Program-made: the position numbers and the translations under genes
Notes under the pieces: generated by a model
Told to the model about the DNA's origin: nothing
The model's database searches: none
What the model saw: only the letters and a program-made list of their open reading frames with translations
Shown: piece by piece, positions 32,396-44,777 of the stretch
Position numbering within the stretch: the stretch's first letter is position 1
Layout of the letters: every line of letters begins with the position of its first letter
Source of the DNA: Hanleya hanleyi
Taxonomy: Eukaryota > Mollusca > Polyplacophora > Lepidopleurida > Hanleyidae
DNA: 64,000 bases
NCBI GenBank assembly: GCA_036873755.1
Contig: JAVTVY010019572.1
Span: 1-64,000 of the forward strand
Direction of reading: 5' to 3'

Positions 32396-35300
32396 CAACT
32401 GGCAGTATGGCTCTTACAGGCTTCCTTAACTGTATTTCCCAAAACAATAAGCATTATATCCAGGTACGGCGATCAATTAATTAAAGAGCGACAATAACAA
32501 TGTTCCATAGCTTAGCTATCAAATTAATACGCACTCCAGCAAAAACACTAAAAAGAGTAAGCTCCGATACAAATAAAAGTTCAAACTATTTTGAATGATT
32601 ATGCGGGTCCGCAGAAGCATGTTCATGTCAAAAAAACTCAACATCTAATAAGAAAGAATAAACTAATATGAATTGCTGAGTGAGTCGATCAACCATGTAG
32701 TCTAATACATTTATGTAGAACAATGCTACAGTCGTTCGCTTTTGTGATATAAACTTGAAAATCGGCATGTAGGTGATCCTGTATAGATAGATCAATATTT
32801 GAAGGTGAATCACCCTGAACTCCGATGTCACAGCCACGTCGATGGTTATAAATGTCCCCCTTTTCTCCAACTGATAATGTTCCTCTCCCATGAATATTTC
32901 CATTACCAGGCCTTAATTAGGGGGATACAAATTCACCCATTATATATCTAAGTCAAGCTCTCCAACAAAAGAAGAATAGAATCGCCTGGTCTAATGACGT
33001 CACATTGACGTCATACACGAAAATTATTTTTTGCAAAACTTCTGTTCCTGTTTTTTTGAACATTTTGTGTTTTTATAAATTATACTTTACCCCTGCTCTG
33101 TAAACTAAAAAAAAATATCTAGGCCAAATAAATAAATTTCTGGCATTTTCAGTAGAAAATGCACGCATTTTGTAGAAATATCGAAGAACGCATATTTTTA
33201 TTAAATTCCCTTTGTCGCTATCTTGAAGTTTCTCCTGGCGCTTCATGAAAGGACCATGCCATTCGGCCATGAAGAAACCACCGTAGTGTCGCCTCTGTCC
33301 GATTGCAGGATGGGTAAATAAAATGGCGGCCATCACTAAAATCTGGTACTAAAATCTTTTTCTTTTGTCAAAATATCGGGAATTGCTTTATTTCATCTCT
33401 AAGAATTATTCTCCAATTCTTTCCAGCTTTGAAGGGTAAATTCGAGAAAAGAAAACAAAGGTAAAAAAAACTTCGAAACTGCATTTCAAGTTTTTGACGT
33501 CACGGTGACGTGATCAGAGCGGTCTATATTTTCTGGTAGAGCATTACCAAGATATATATTGTGGAAAGTATTAGCTCTCTAGTTACGGTGGTACTAAAAA
33601 GTCAGATAGCTAATATCGGAAAATTTGCGTGTATAAAATCGGCCAGAAATGACCGTCACTTGAGGGGATGAAGGTGGTTCACCTTCGAATATTGACCTGC
33701 CTGCACAGAATGACCTTCATATCAACTTTGATGCTTCTATCATAAAAAATGAACAATTCTACCCTAACTCTACTTGAGTTATCTGTTACGATGGAAACAA
33801 GGCACACGAATGAAGCAGTGTGAATACGTTATGGGTAAAGTATCGGAACTGCTTTCAAAATAACTCGAATAATGAATAGCATTTCGAACGAGACTTCCAC
33901 GATGAACGCCTCGTCACGCACTCTGGTTGTTTGATACAAAGTCACGACTGGCTATACATACTCCATTTATAAATCGTATTTGACTCATAGAAAATTCGCA
34001 ACAGGCACGCCGACTATTCAGACGGGCAACACAAAACAGAAATTCTATATAAAACAAAATAAATAATAAATATTGTATGTAAACGCTTGAATATTATATC
34101 AGATATTGTTCCCGTGAAGACGAAGGGTACTTATGTCTTTCTCTCGAAACTTTAAAGCTATTACCCCATCGGAAATATAGTATTTAACATTTTGTCATAA
34201 TAACAAACCATCTCAAATGACGGATTTTTACTATGATCTGGTAATGGAAGATAATAGCGATTGTCCAAGCTGGCTAGCTCATTATGTACTGGTCAAACTG
34301 CATTGTTTAACTAAAATGAAATATTTATGTTGCAATACTGGTATGCATTATCCATTATCCATATCCATGAGTTATTATATTGAAAGTTGTTTCAGGGGTG
34401 ACAACTCTTGGTGTCTTATGCACTATCCTCGTAGCTCCAGTTTTGGATAGTGTTTGAAATAAGGCAGGTCATTGAACATTGTCCGGATGTACTGCAGCAT
34501 ATCTTTCCAGATTATGATACAGATCCTTTTCAGATCTACTTCAGTCATTCACTGCAACACTAAGGATCGATTTGTAACCATCATATCGGCACTTAACAAT
34601 ATCGCTGTATGATGTTACACCAATAATAGAAGAAACAGTTTATGATGATCTTTCCATTTCGAATGGAATGGAAAGACCTATAGTTATTCTTCTGATTATT
34701 ATTATTATTATTCCACTTTTGAAAATAACAGCTAGACGGTTGCATCTGTAGCTTAGATATTTGGTACATGCGTAGAGGCAATCCTGAAGTTTTGGCTGAA
34801 AGTATTCACTTTTGACCTTGACTTTGATCTAATGTGAAATATGCTTGTACATTTTTATAGTAATTTGGTAATACTGTCGAACGAAGAAGGGCACGTAGTT
34901 CAAATTATGAGAATAAGAGTTAAAAGGATTTCTCTACAAAATGGACTAATTAACTATGTAGGTTTCGAGTTATCTCCCCTAGAGGTGTTTTTCGTATCTT
35001 CGCTCTACAGCCTGTATTGTACAACAGATCTGTGAGAAATATGAGAATCCACCAGTCTTGTCTATGGTCACGTTCCAGTTTTATTTTTGAACTGCTACGT
35101 AACAAGAGGAAATAGTTATCTTCCCTTTGATATTTTTCAAAACCTTTACTTCAAAAAGGGCACAAGCTAAGATGCTGTTTGTTTGAACACTGACGGATAC
35201 TTCGATGTCCTAACACAATATGACCTCAGATCTGATCTTTGACATCTGTTGTAGCGGAAATATTAGATGAAAGTTTCGAAGCCAAGTCTTGAACGGCCTA

Positions 35301-36376
35301 TCCATTCAGACTGCGAATTGAATCAGGTGACCTACATGACACGCATTGACTGAGGATATCAAAATTCAGATTTGACCTTGACCTATGGAGCAATAAGCAA
35401 TCGAAAATCGAAAATATGACTCGAAAAGTAGGTCATTGACAGTTTTGAAACTATAACACAAGAGGGAACAGTCCATTGTATTCCGTTTGACAATAATCGC
35501 AAAACGATCCGATGTGATCTTCACCTTGAATATCACGTGATAGAAAACATTATTTACTTGATTTTCGGAGAAAATATGCGGACAAAGAACCTGTAATTTA
35601 GCACACACGTTCTTCGTTATACAAGAATGAAGTCGGAACAATTTTGACCCGACCTTGACCTTGGTTCTTGAGTTATGGCCCTTTACATTTTCACGGTTGG
35701 ACTCGAAATTAGCATTTTAGTATAGGTCATTAGCTTGGCTAACATAAAAGAAACTAGAACAAGAAAAAAGTTAGGAGAAAGTAGGCTATAGCAGATATCT
35801 GACGAAAACCGAAAATTTAACTATTTCAATCTCATGGGGAAAGTAGGCACTCAATCAGCTTCCTATTAATACGGAAATGAGAATATAAGTATCAGGTAGC
35901 CTGCGAAATTTCAAGCTTGTAGCGTTGATACTTTAGAAGATATTAGAAAAATAGTATTTCTGCCTTTGAACATGTCGTTCACCGGTTTCTATGATATTGT
36001 TGATTTCTATACGTTATTTTCACTCTGTTCAACGAATAGAATAAGACAGTCCAATGGTCTGGACGTCGGATTCCGGATCGACAGGTCTGTGATTCAATTC
36101 CTCTCATCGCCAGTATTCATTATTTTTCTTTTCCCGTTGTTTTTCTTTTTTTTTCTTTTGGTAATACGACTCCAATCCCAATATGATCGATAACTCTTTC
36201 TTACACATATTGTTGTATTTATAGTTTTCCGCACTGATGTAATTCATATTCCAAAAATCACCACTACAATCGCACACAGCTACCGTGTTAATTCACCGAT
36301 CGTTTAACAGGACGGGTCAATCATGGCTACGCGTTACAAAAAGGACCGAGAATCTATCTCGTACAGATTGACGACT
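32396..36376. other. No gene seen
   Basis: AT-rich. Contains TTGACGTCA-like sites near 33005 and 33497 and a TTATTATTATTATTATT run near 34692. TGACCTTGACCT-type words occur at 34815, 35375 and 35650, which I associate with an old dispersed repeat of marine invertebrates. ORFs are short and featureless. Confidence 0.5.
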
Positions 36377-36424
36377 GTATGATGGCCGAGAGGGGCCATC
36401 GAGCATCGACCTTGAAACATTTTG

Positions 36425-36815
36425 GGCGATATTGCGATGCGATAACGCGATATTGCGACGCGATAACGCGAAAACGCGATATCGCGATATTGCGATGCGA
36501 TAACGCGATATTGCGATATCGCGATATTGCGATGCGATAACGAGATATTTCGATGCGATAACGCGATATTGCGATGCGATAACGCGATAATCGTGTTCTT
36601 TTTTCGCGATAATTGCTTTATTTTTTCGCGATAATCGCGTTATTTTTGCACCATAATGAGCGATATTGTGAAATATCGCGTTATAATTGCGCGATGATCC
36701 TGTTAAAATCACGCAATAATCGCGTTAAAATTACGCGATAATCGCATTATAATTGCGCGATAATCGCGTTATAACTGCACGATAATCGCGCGATAATGTG
36801 AAATATCGCGTTATT
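36425..36815. repeat. GCGATATTGCGATGCGATAA simple-repeat arm, left
   Basis: Short, partly self-complementary words (GCGATATCGC, TAACGCGATA) repeat irregularly, changing toward TAATCGCGTTATAATTGC inward. The right arm 38475-38895 is its inverse. Confidence 0.85.
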
Positions 36816-36859
36816 TTGAGAAGTAATATGAGTAGTATAGAAAAGACCATTATCATTTT

Positions 36860-36930
36860 TGAGGCTGTAGCGTGACGTGGCGATGACGTCACGGATAACG
36901 TCACATCTCCTATATAAGACCCCAGTGACT
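36860..36930 (+). promoter_or_regulatory. CRE plus TATA-like promoter module
   Basis: GATGACGTCACGGATAACGT, then CCTATATAAGACCCC about 15 bases on. CRE-TATA spacing and inward orientation resemble a compact Pol II promoter. The inverse on the right (38225-38415) keeps three TGACGTCA sites but the TATA is decayed (CTTATGTAGG). Confidence 0.4.
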
Positions 36931-37199
36931 TCCAATGTTAATCTTCGGGAGTGCATTTCAGTTATAGCTGTGTCAGTTATAGCTATAAGTCGTTTTGCCA
37001 TGACATTTATAGCCGTATATACGTTACAAACCTTGTAACTTAATGATTACTTATGGTCAGACAAAATGTAACGTAAAGTTTACAATTGCCTGGATAGATA
37101 ATGTCATATAGGTAATTGGCCATAGGGCCCTAACCCTAACCCAAACCCTTTTTAGGCAGGAGGGGGAGGTAACTCTAACAGGGAAGAGCTGCTCGCCTA

Positions 37200-38220
37200 T
37201 CGATACCATATAAAGTCAGTCTTTTCGCACGTGGGGGTTTATGTATTCCACTGTTTTACTACCGGGGAAAGCATACACCCGCTAACCCAATCTGCATATC
37301 TCGGCAGGCCGCTGGGAACCATATTAACCCCTCTAGACCTGATTGATAGGGGTATTTTAGAGGCAAAGTCCGTGTTTCATTTCGGAGACAACATGTACCC
37401 ACCCATGACTTGATCTGCCTGAAGGCGCGCTTCACATGGAAACCATCCCCGAAACTGTGCGCCCACTATGGGCCCACCTCGACCCCAAAACGTCTATTCC
37501 CATACCCTGCGCTGTTTTTACTTTACACCAGCCTAGTTGGGCGCTACCTCATGAGAGCTTCAAACTGATACGCTCCCCGACCCATTCGCAGCATTATGGG
37601 TTCATCTCGACCCCAATACGTCCCTTCCAATGCCCTTTTCTCCACAATTCTCTGTCTGCGCATACGCAGAATGTTGAAAACTAACGACACACTAGTTCAG
37701 TCGGACGCTCCCCACAAGAGCTTCACGATGACACCTCCAACAGCCCAATTGGATCACTTTTGGTCTATCTCGACTCCCGTCAATACAAATACACCTTTTC
37801 AACTGCGCATGCGCAGATAGACAATATTTCCTCCCTACACCCATCCAGTTGGACGCTGATTCAAACGGATACCTCACACAACAAAATCGGACTAACATGG
37901 GTCCACCTAGACCCCAAAACGTCCACCACAATCTGCACTTTTCAACGCATGGCTTCGAGACCCTCCCATCGTGTTATACAGCTCGAGATGTAGAAAACAA
38001 GCGCCACACCCGATACCACAAATGTCCATGAGTGGGTTCCCATTGAGACTAACATTGTCCATTGCGCCAGAATCGACATAACATGTCCACCCCAGACCTG
38101 CCTGCACTTTTCATCGAAAGCCAACCCCTGGCCTCGAGACCCACTCATCGTGTTCTACATCGCGAGACAAAAACAACAAGGTGCCACAACCCATAGTAAA
38201 ATACACAATCCCATGCATGT
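37200..38220. repeat. Interior of element B: Polinton-arm-like repeats
   Basis: No gene. Contains four or five blocks of the ...ACCCCAAAACGTCCA... and ...CATCGTGTT-TACA-CGAGA... type known from elements 1 and 2, and TGCGCATGCGCA at 37804-37815. Confidence 0.6.
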
Positions 38221-38474
38221 ATGAGATTAACATGGGAAGTTACTGGGGTCTTATGTAGGGGCAGAAGACTCTTGCTGGGCCTTCATGTGATCCGAAATGA
38301 TGTCATAGGAAGTAACTCGGATATCACCGGAAGTAATGTGACAGGATGTGACGTCATCCATGACGTCATCGCGACGTCGCCATCCGTGACGTCATCGCCA
38401 TCCGTGACGTCATCGCCCCACGCCTCGACCTCAAGAAAGTTAATGAATCGGTATTTTATATACTACTCATACTA

Positions 38475-38895
38475 CTTCTCAAAATAACGCGACATTTCAC
38501 GATTATCGCGCAATTATAACGCGATTCGCGCAATTATAACGCGATTATCGTGCAAAAATAACGCGATTATCGCGCAATTATAAAGCGATATTTCACAATA
38601 TCGCTCATTATCTCGCGATTATCGCGCAAAAATAGCGCGATTATCGCGCAAAAATAACGCGATTATGGCACAAAAATAACACGATTATCGCGCAATTATA
38701 ACGCGATTATCGCGCAATTATAACGCGATATTTCGCAATATCGCATTTTCGCATCGCAATATCGCGCTATCGCATCGCAATATTGCAATAGCGCGATATC
38801 GCAATATCGCGTTGTCGCATCGCAATATCGCGATATCGCAATATCGCAATATCGCGTTTTCGCGTTATCGCATCGCAATATCGCAATATCGCAAT
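38475..38895. repeat. GCGATA simple-repeat arm, right
   Basis: Inverse of 36425-36815. Confidence 0.85.
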
Positions 38896-38953
38896 ATCGC
38901 CCAAAATGTTTCATGGGCGATGCTCGATGGCCCCTCTCGGCCATCATACGACT

Positions 38954-39774
38954 GGTATACGCGATACACAAAGAATTAGGAGCAAGCGGCTATGAGAATA
39001 GATCGTTCATTTGGCTACAAGTCATAAGATCGATGTTAACGGTCGAGTGATTTGAATTGACAGTGATGTAACCCGACGCATCAAATTAGGTTTATGGACA
39101 TCCCAGTCCGACTGTGCCAGCCGATTCAAGGAACCGTCGCAAATAAATTAACGTCATGTTACATGAAGGAGGTGATTGGGAACTATGATAAAGCCCATGA
39201 TGCATTGTGCATCTATGTCAATTGAATGACGGATGTTCAATTATCATTAAAACTGCATCGCATATGTAACACGACATGACTTTAATTGCCAGCACCAGCA
39301 CAGTCAGCTGTCAGCTGTGCTACTACAATGATCAAGTGTTGGATATTAAATTGCTGTTGCGTTGCATAGGTGATGTTACATTTCCCTATAATTGAACTGA
39401 ACACAATAAAAAACAATAGACTTTCAATAGTTTAACTTTTCGCAATTGTTTGAACAACGGCACATAACGATGAAAGTTCACACTCGATCTAAGGCTCTCG
39501 CAATCTAATTAGACAAACTAAACTTTCCAGAAAATGTTTCCACTTGGTATTTGTGGTATATGCGACATCCCAATACAGCGAAATAAACCCTTTGAGGGAC
39601 GTCATGGAAAGACCGTGTCATTGTACCAACAACATGAACAATGTTTAGTTGTGTTTGTCTGATCGATATACATTGAATGGGATAAATAGACTTCTAACTA
39701 GGCAAAGTATTCATTGTTAGCTTGAAGAAAACGCTCACTATATTTTAATTCATAAACTTAAGTCACCTATTTTT
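38954..39774. other. No gene seen
   Basis: Spacer between elements B and C with no recognisable domain, RNA or repeat. Confidence 0.5.
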
Positions 39775-42212
39775 GTCCCCCGCCGCAATGCGGCCGGCGG
39801 ACTTTAAAATGGTTCTTGCTTCTATGTGTCCGTGCATGTCCGTGGATGTCCGTGCATGTCTGTTCGAATGATTACTTCCTAACGCTTTGTTGGATTCTTC
39901 CGAAATTCGGCATATGCATTCCTTGCGACAAGACGCCAGTAGGTATCGCATTTCAGCATCATCTGCCTGAAGGTGGCGCCACTGGGTCAAAATGATTCTT
40001 GCTTCTTTGTGTCCGTGGATGTCAGTTACAAGCGATAACTTCCAAACGCTTTCTTGGATTCTTCCAAAATTCGGCATATGCATTCCTTGTGAGAAGACGC
40101 GATTGCTTACTGGATTTCAGTAACATTTGCCTGAAGGCGGCGCCACTGAGTTTCACTTATTCGTGTCCGCTCCAGTTAAAATGGGTCTTGCTCTCTTTGT
40201 GTCTGTGGGTGTCTGTTCAAATTCTTCACAGGCGATAACTTCCAAAAGCTTTGTCGAAATTTAGCATATACACTCCTTGAGACCAGATGTGGGTTGGTAT
40301 TGCGTTTCAGAAGGTGGCGCTACTGGGTCTTGTTCCAATCTTCTGTACATGTCCGTGGTTTCCATTTAAATCCTTCACAAGAGTTAACTTCAAAATGCTT
40401 TGCCTAATAATTAGGCATCCCTAAATGCATGTCATTTTTTCTTCTTTCTTCCGTTTCTCGCTGATGGCATGCAGTTGTCAGTGTGGTTGTTACATGTACA
40501 GGAAGCTTTCTATGGCTTTCATGTCAGCACACATACCACTACCCTCAAGAAGAGCATGTCCCCATTTTCAGGGCGCCGAGCCGCACCGTCTATCTCCCAA
40601 ACTAGCCCTCGCCCAACCCTCATATATTGTGTTTGAGCATATATATATCTTCTATATATCTTGGCAGAAGCTGAAATTTGTGTGTTGTCTGCAATATTGG
40701 GATAATTGCAACCCCAAAAGGTTACAATTTATCAGGCACAGACCCATGTTTTTGTATTTGGTAAATATGTCCTTGTCTATAGATCTTGCTTGGAATTGTT
40801 TTTCGTGCCAATCCGCTTCTGGGTGGCGCCAACTCGGGCCAAGTTAAAATTGCATCTCCAGATAATAACTTTTGAAAACCTTAGGGATTCTTGCCCAATT
40901 TGGTGTGGTGGTGCCTTGCCTAAGATCTGGCTTGAGAATGTTTTCCATGTTGATAGGGGGACCACCTGAAAGCTAAGTTAAGTGTTTCCAGACAATAACT
41001 TTTGAAAACCTGAACCGATTCATTCCAAATTTGGTGTGTAGGTACCTCGCCTCAATTTCTCGTTTGGCCTTGTTTTTCATGCTGATCCACATATAGGTGG
41101 TGCCTAAAATTAATTTAAAATTATGTTTCCGGACAATAACTTTTTAATTCTTGAATAAATTATTTCCAAGTTTGGTATACATGTACCTTACCTGAAGGTT
41201 TCACTTAGTATTGTTTTTCTTGTTGATCTGCTCATAGGTGGCGCCACCTGTAGGCCAAGTTAACATTTTCTATTTCCAATGTCAAGGGATCTTGCCTCAA
41301 GATCTCAGTTGGGATTATTGTTTATGCCTATCTGCCTGCACATGGCGCTACCTGAGGGCCAAGATAAAATTGCATTTCCAGACAGTAACTGTTGGACCTT
41401 AATGGATTCTTTTAAATTTGGTATGTAGGTACCTACCCTCAAGGCAGCTTATGGGACCATGTTAATGATGTTTTTTCTAAGTTTTACGTTTTTACTTTCT
41501 TCACAAATATTGAATGTTTCCTTTACTAAAGATGCAAGAGGCATGCCTCCAATCGTATTCGAGGACTGTATCTGGTTTCTTCAATCTTTGGCATATGCAT
41601 TCCTTGTGAAAAGATGTTCATTGGTATTGCGTTTCAGAAAGATCTGCCTGTAAGTGGCGCCACTAGGTTTCTTCCCGTTCTCTTGTGCTGCAAGCACTTT
41701 GAAACGCTTTGAAATGTTGCTCGAAATTTGGTTTCGGGGCAATAACTTGAGAACTGCTTATCGAATTATTCTCAAATTAGTCATGCATATACATAGTACC
41801 ATGTCGTGAGATGATTCTTGGGATTGCATTTCGCCCACTTGCACCTACAGGTTGCGACACCTGGTGGCAAATTTAAAATTTGGTTTCCAGACAATAGATT
41901 GAGGATGCATTCAGCTTCTCGTCAAATTTGGTTTGCAGATAATATGCCTTGAGATGTCACTTGGGGTCGCCTCTCGGTTACATAATTTTCATGCTTCACT
42001 GCATTGAAACTATATTACAGAAGCAAAAAAAAGCGTCCAGTCAACCGTTCTGAGTTGATTTTAAAACTTGGGAAGGCAGAAAGACCCTTCCGCATCCAAC
42101 GCCTATGAAGTAGCAGTTGCCTCCCCCATGTATATCCCCCGAGACCAACAATGCTAACAAATATTGCTGCCATTTCGGCGGGGGATTTAGCATCCTCTGG
42201 CTGCTTGTTTTG
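39775..42212. repeat. Left arm of element C
   Basis: Degenerate tandem units with AATAACTTTTGAAAACCT, CCAAATTTGGTGTG and TGGCGCCACCTG. ORFs of up to 140 codons here are by-products of the repeats. Confidence 0.7.
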
Positions 42213-43273
42213 TCTATACTACTACGCTAGCCTTTGCTGTAAATATCACCGGATCACTTTACCATGTTTACCTAATGTATGATTCACGACACAAAGCTCA
42301 CCCCCAATCCCGGCATTGCTAAATTTCCTTTTTTTCGCGAAATTTGTCCACACGAATGAACAAATATTTCTCAAGTTTCAGGCATGTGATACAATCCATG
42401 GTTAAAATTTGTCCATCGAAACAGTAAATGAACTCACATCTGAGTTTACCGTTATAGACCTTATGTCATTGGTCTCTTTGTAGTCTCATGCAAATCTTGG
42501 GATGTTCATTCCAGCCTGATACAATGTAGCCAGTCTTACTGTTTTCATTAGACAGCGGATGGCTAGCCTTGACTAAGACAGACATAATATCATCATACGA
42601 TTTTTCAGTGAATTAAACATATTCGTTTACAGAGCAATTAATAATACAGCTAGTACTGACACACTCGAGGATAACTCTATCATTAATTTCTGATCTCGAT
42701 GTCATGGTACACTGACTATTTGTCCTCCTCACTGATAGGCGACCAGTTCACGACTTTGCCTCAATCACAACTATCGGATGTGGCAGACACAACATTCGAA
42801 TACACTGTACTGGAGATACAATCTGTTCTGCCATTATAATAGTTTATCATTCTGAGAATAAATTTTCAATGTTAGGGAAGAACCATGGGAGCATTCAAAA
42901 TGTTTGCCAGGCGGGCACCTTAAATGGATTGTGGACCATCTTTTCTTTAAGTTTGATCTACACTGATAATTTTAAGGCAAAATTAGCGTGGACAATCTTC
43001 ATTTCTGAGGAGCACGTAACTTCAAGAGCCTCGTTACTTTAAGAGACACTAAAGTTTGATTTTGTGAATACCACCTAGTCTACCTATAACTTTCTCGAAA
43101 TGTTTTCGTAACTACCCCGTGAATGACCAAGAGGCCCGTAAGTTACGTGGCTGTTGCGTTTAAGGTTCCAGGTAGCCTAATGAGTGGCCGTAAAGCAGTA
43201 TTGTTTGGATAATCCGCTCTGTTCTGAATGAAGGGTTAATTTTACAAATGGGGGAGGTAACACATTAGAGATC
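42213..43273. other. Unique centre of element C
   Basis: About 1.06 kb between the arms. No ORF of note, no RNA gene recognised. Confidence 0.5.
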
Positions 43274-44507
43274 GTACGACGACAAGCAGCCAGAGGATGC
43301 TAAGTCCCCCGCCGAAATGGCAGCAATATTTTTTAGCATTGTTGGTCTCGGAGGATATACATGAGGGAGGCAACTGCTACTTCATAGTTGTTGGATGCGG
43401 AAGGGTCTTTCTGCCTTCCCAAGTTTTAAAACTCCGAACGGTTGACTGAACGTTTTTTTCTGCTTCTATAATATAGTTTCCATGCAGTGAAGCATGGAAA
43501 TTATGTAACCGAGAAGCGACCCCAGGTGACATCTCAAGGCATATTATCTGCAAAACAAATTTGACGAGACGCTGAATGCATCCTCAGCCTTTTGTCTGGA
43601 AACCAAATTTTAAACTTGCCACCAGGTGTCGCCACCTGTAGGTGCCAGTGGGCGAAACGCAATCCCAAGGATCATCTCATGACATGGTGCATCAGCATAC
43701 GAATTTTGGGAAGAATCTGAAAAGGGGATATTGCCCGGAAGCCAAAGGACCTCGTACGATAAGACGGACAAACGGCCCCGAAGAGCAGTCTATTCACAGC
43801 GGATCACGTGACTCAAGTGAAATTGAATGGATTCGAAGATGACCGCCGAGAGCGCGGTTTGCAAGGCCGAGCATATTTTATTCGTGGTTTTACACCCTTT
43901 CCCCTCTTAAACTGATGCTGTTATATGATATCTTCGTGCCATCCCTGTTACATTAATTCCGTTAATTGCACAAATAAAAAGTTAAATACGGAAATGAAAT
44001 GAATAGATTTTACTCGCCACTCGCTGAATTGAGTGTCCGCAAGTCTAATTTTTTTAAGAGAACCAATGACAACTCTCGTAGGGTCATTTTTGTTTTGGCG
44101 TGTGCAATATACTGTAAATGTGCGGTAGGTGACGAGCATCCCATATGGCGTTCGACTGACAACCACGCTCAATGTGGTGAATGAGGGTAATCAGCAATGT
44201 TTAAAGTTCCGAATGCATATGCTCTTAGTACGAATGTACGAATTCAGCGCACAGAACTAGTTCCCCGAGACCACTTTTGATAAGACTAAATACTAAGTTG
44301 ATCAAATAAGTTCAGATACTATTGTTTGCAATTCTCTAATCACGCGGGCAAAGCCAGCACGGGAAGATAAAATTCGCAACATTTGCTGAATATTATATCT
44401 TGAGATATAGACCATTTCCACTCATTCTTTCTACTAACAAATATTCACATATATATTGTAATCATGATGAAAAATCGAAAACTATTAAAACATTTTGGAC
44501 GACTATT

Positions 44508-44583
44508 TTGGGATTCGAACCAGCAGATCATTCAACCAAAACGATAACACTTCTCGCGATTCTATCCATTCGGCCACCTCGTA
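44508..44583 (-). repeat. tRNA-related sequence, possible SINE head
   Basis: On the minus strand an A-box-like TGGCCGAATGG (44566-44576) and a perfect B-box GGTTCGAATCC (44511-44521) have tRNA-like spacing. The acceptor stem does not pair, so a working tRNA is unlikely. A SINE head or tRNA pseudogene fits better. Confidence 0.45.
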
Positions 44584-44670
44584 CTCGTACATACAATATT
44601 TCTCCAATTATCGTATTTGAAATTGAGCACCAAATGACCAAAAACAATATTCCATAAAGCTTCATTTTTT

Positions 44671-44777
44671 TATATGAAGATAAACGATAACCAAAACGTG
44701 CTTTGTTGAACAACTAGGGATTCAAAAGGGGACTGTTGTGTGTGAATATTTTTTTGGTTATAGTTTATCTTCATATA
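44671..44777. mobile_element. Small foldback element
   Basis: 26-bp arms TATATGAAGATAAACGATAA-CCAAAA (44671-44696) and the near-perfect complement (44752-44777) enclose 55 bases. Size and shape fit a miniature inverted-repeat element. Confidence 0.5.

Larger units (their letters stand above)
36377..38949. mobile_element. Inverted-repeat element B with GCGATA-rich arms
   Basis: Ends are inverted (GTATGATGGCCGAGAGGGGC at 36377; complement ending at 38949), flanked by GACT on both sides (36373-36376, 38950-38953), a possible 4-bp TSD. Each arm has about 400 bp of GCGATA/CGCGAT repeats, then GAGAAGTA-TATGAGTAGTATA, CRE sites and a TATA-like box. The middle (37200-38220) holds relatives of the Polinton-arm repeats (ACCCCAAAACGTCC, CCTCCCATCGTGTT, an NRF1 palindrome). 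No genes. Family uncertain; it appears to be a chimera. Confidence 0.65.

Noticed and set aside
36317..36712. 131-codon ORF rich in YRVIASQYRDIAISRYR
   Set aside because: Translation of the GCGATA simple repeat; the mirror ORF at 38696-38971 has the same origin.
37130..37152. CCCTAACCCTAACCCAAACCC as a telomere-like tract
   Set aside because: Only about two CCCTAA units; not an interstitial telomere array.
40425..40969. 140- and 87-codon ORFs
   Set aside because: Lie in repeat units of element C and recur in the opposite arm with frame damage; no protein features.
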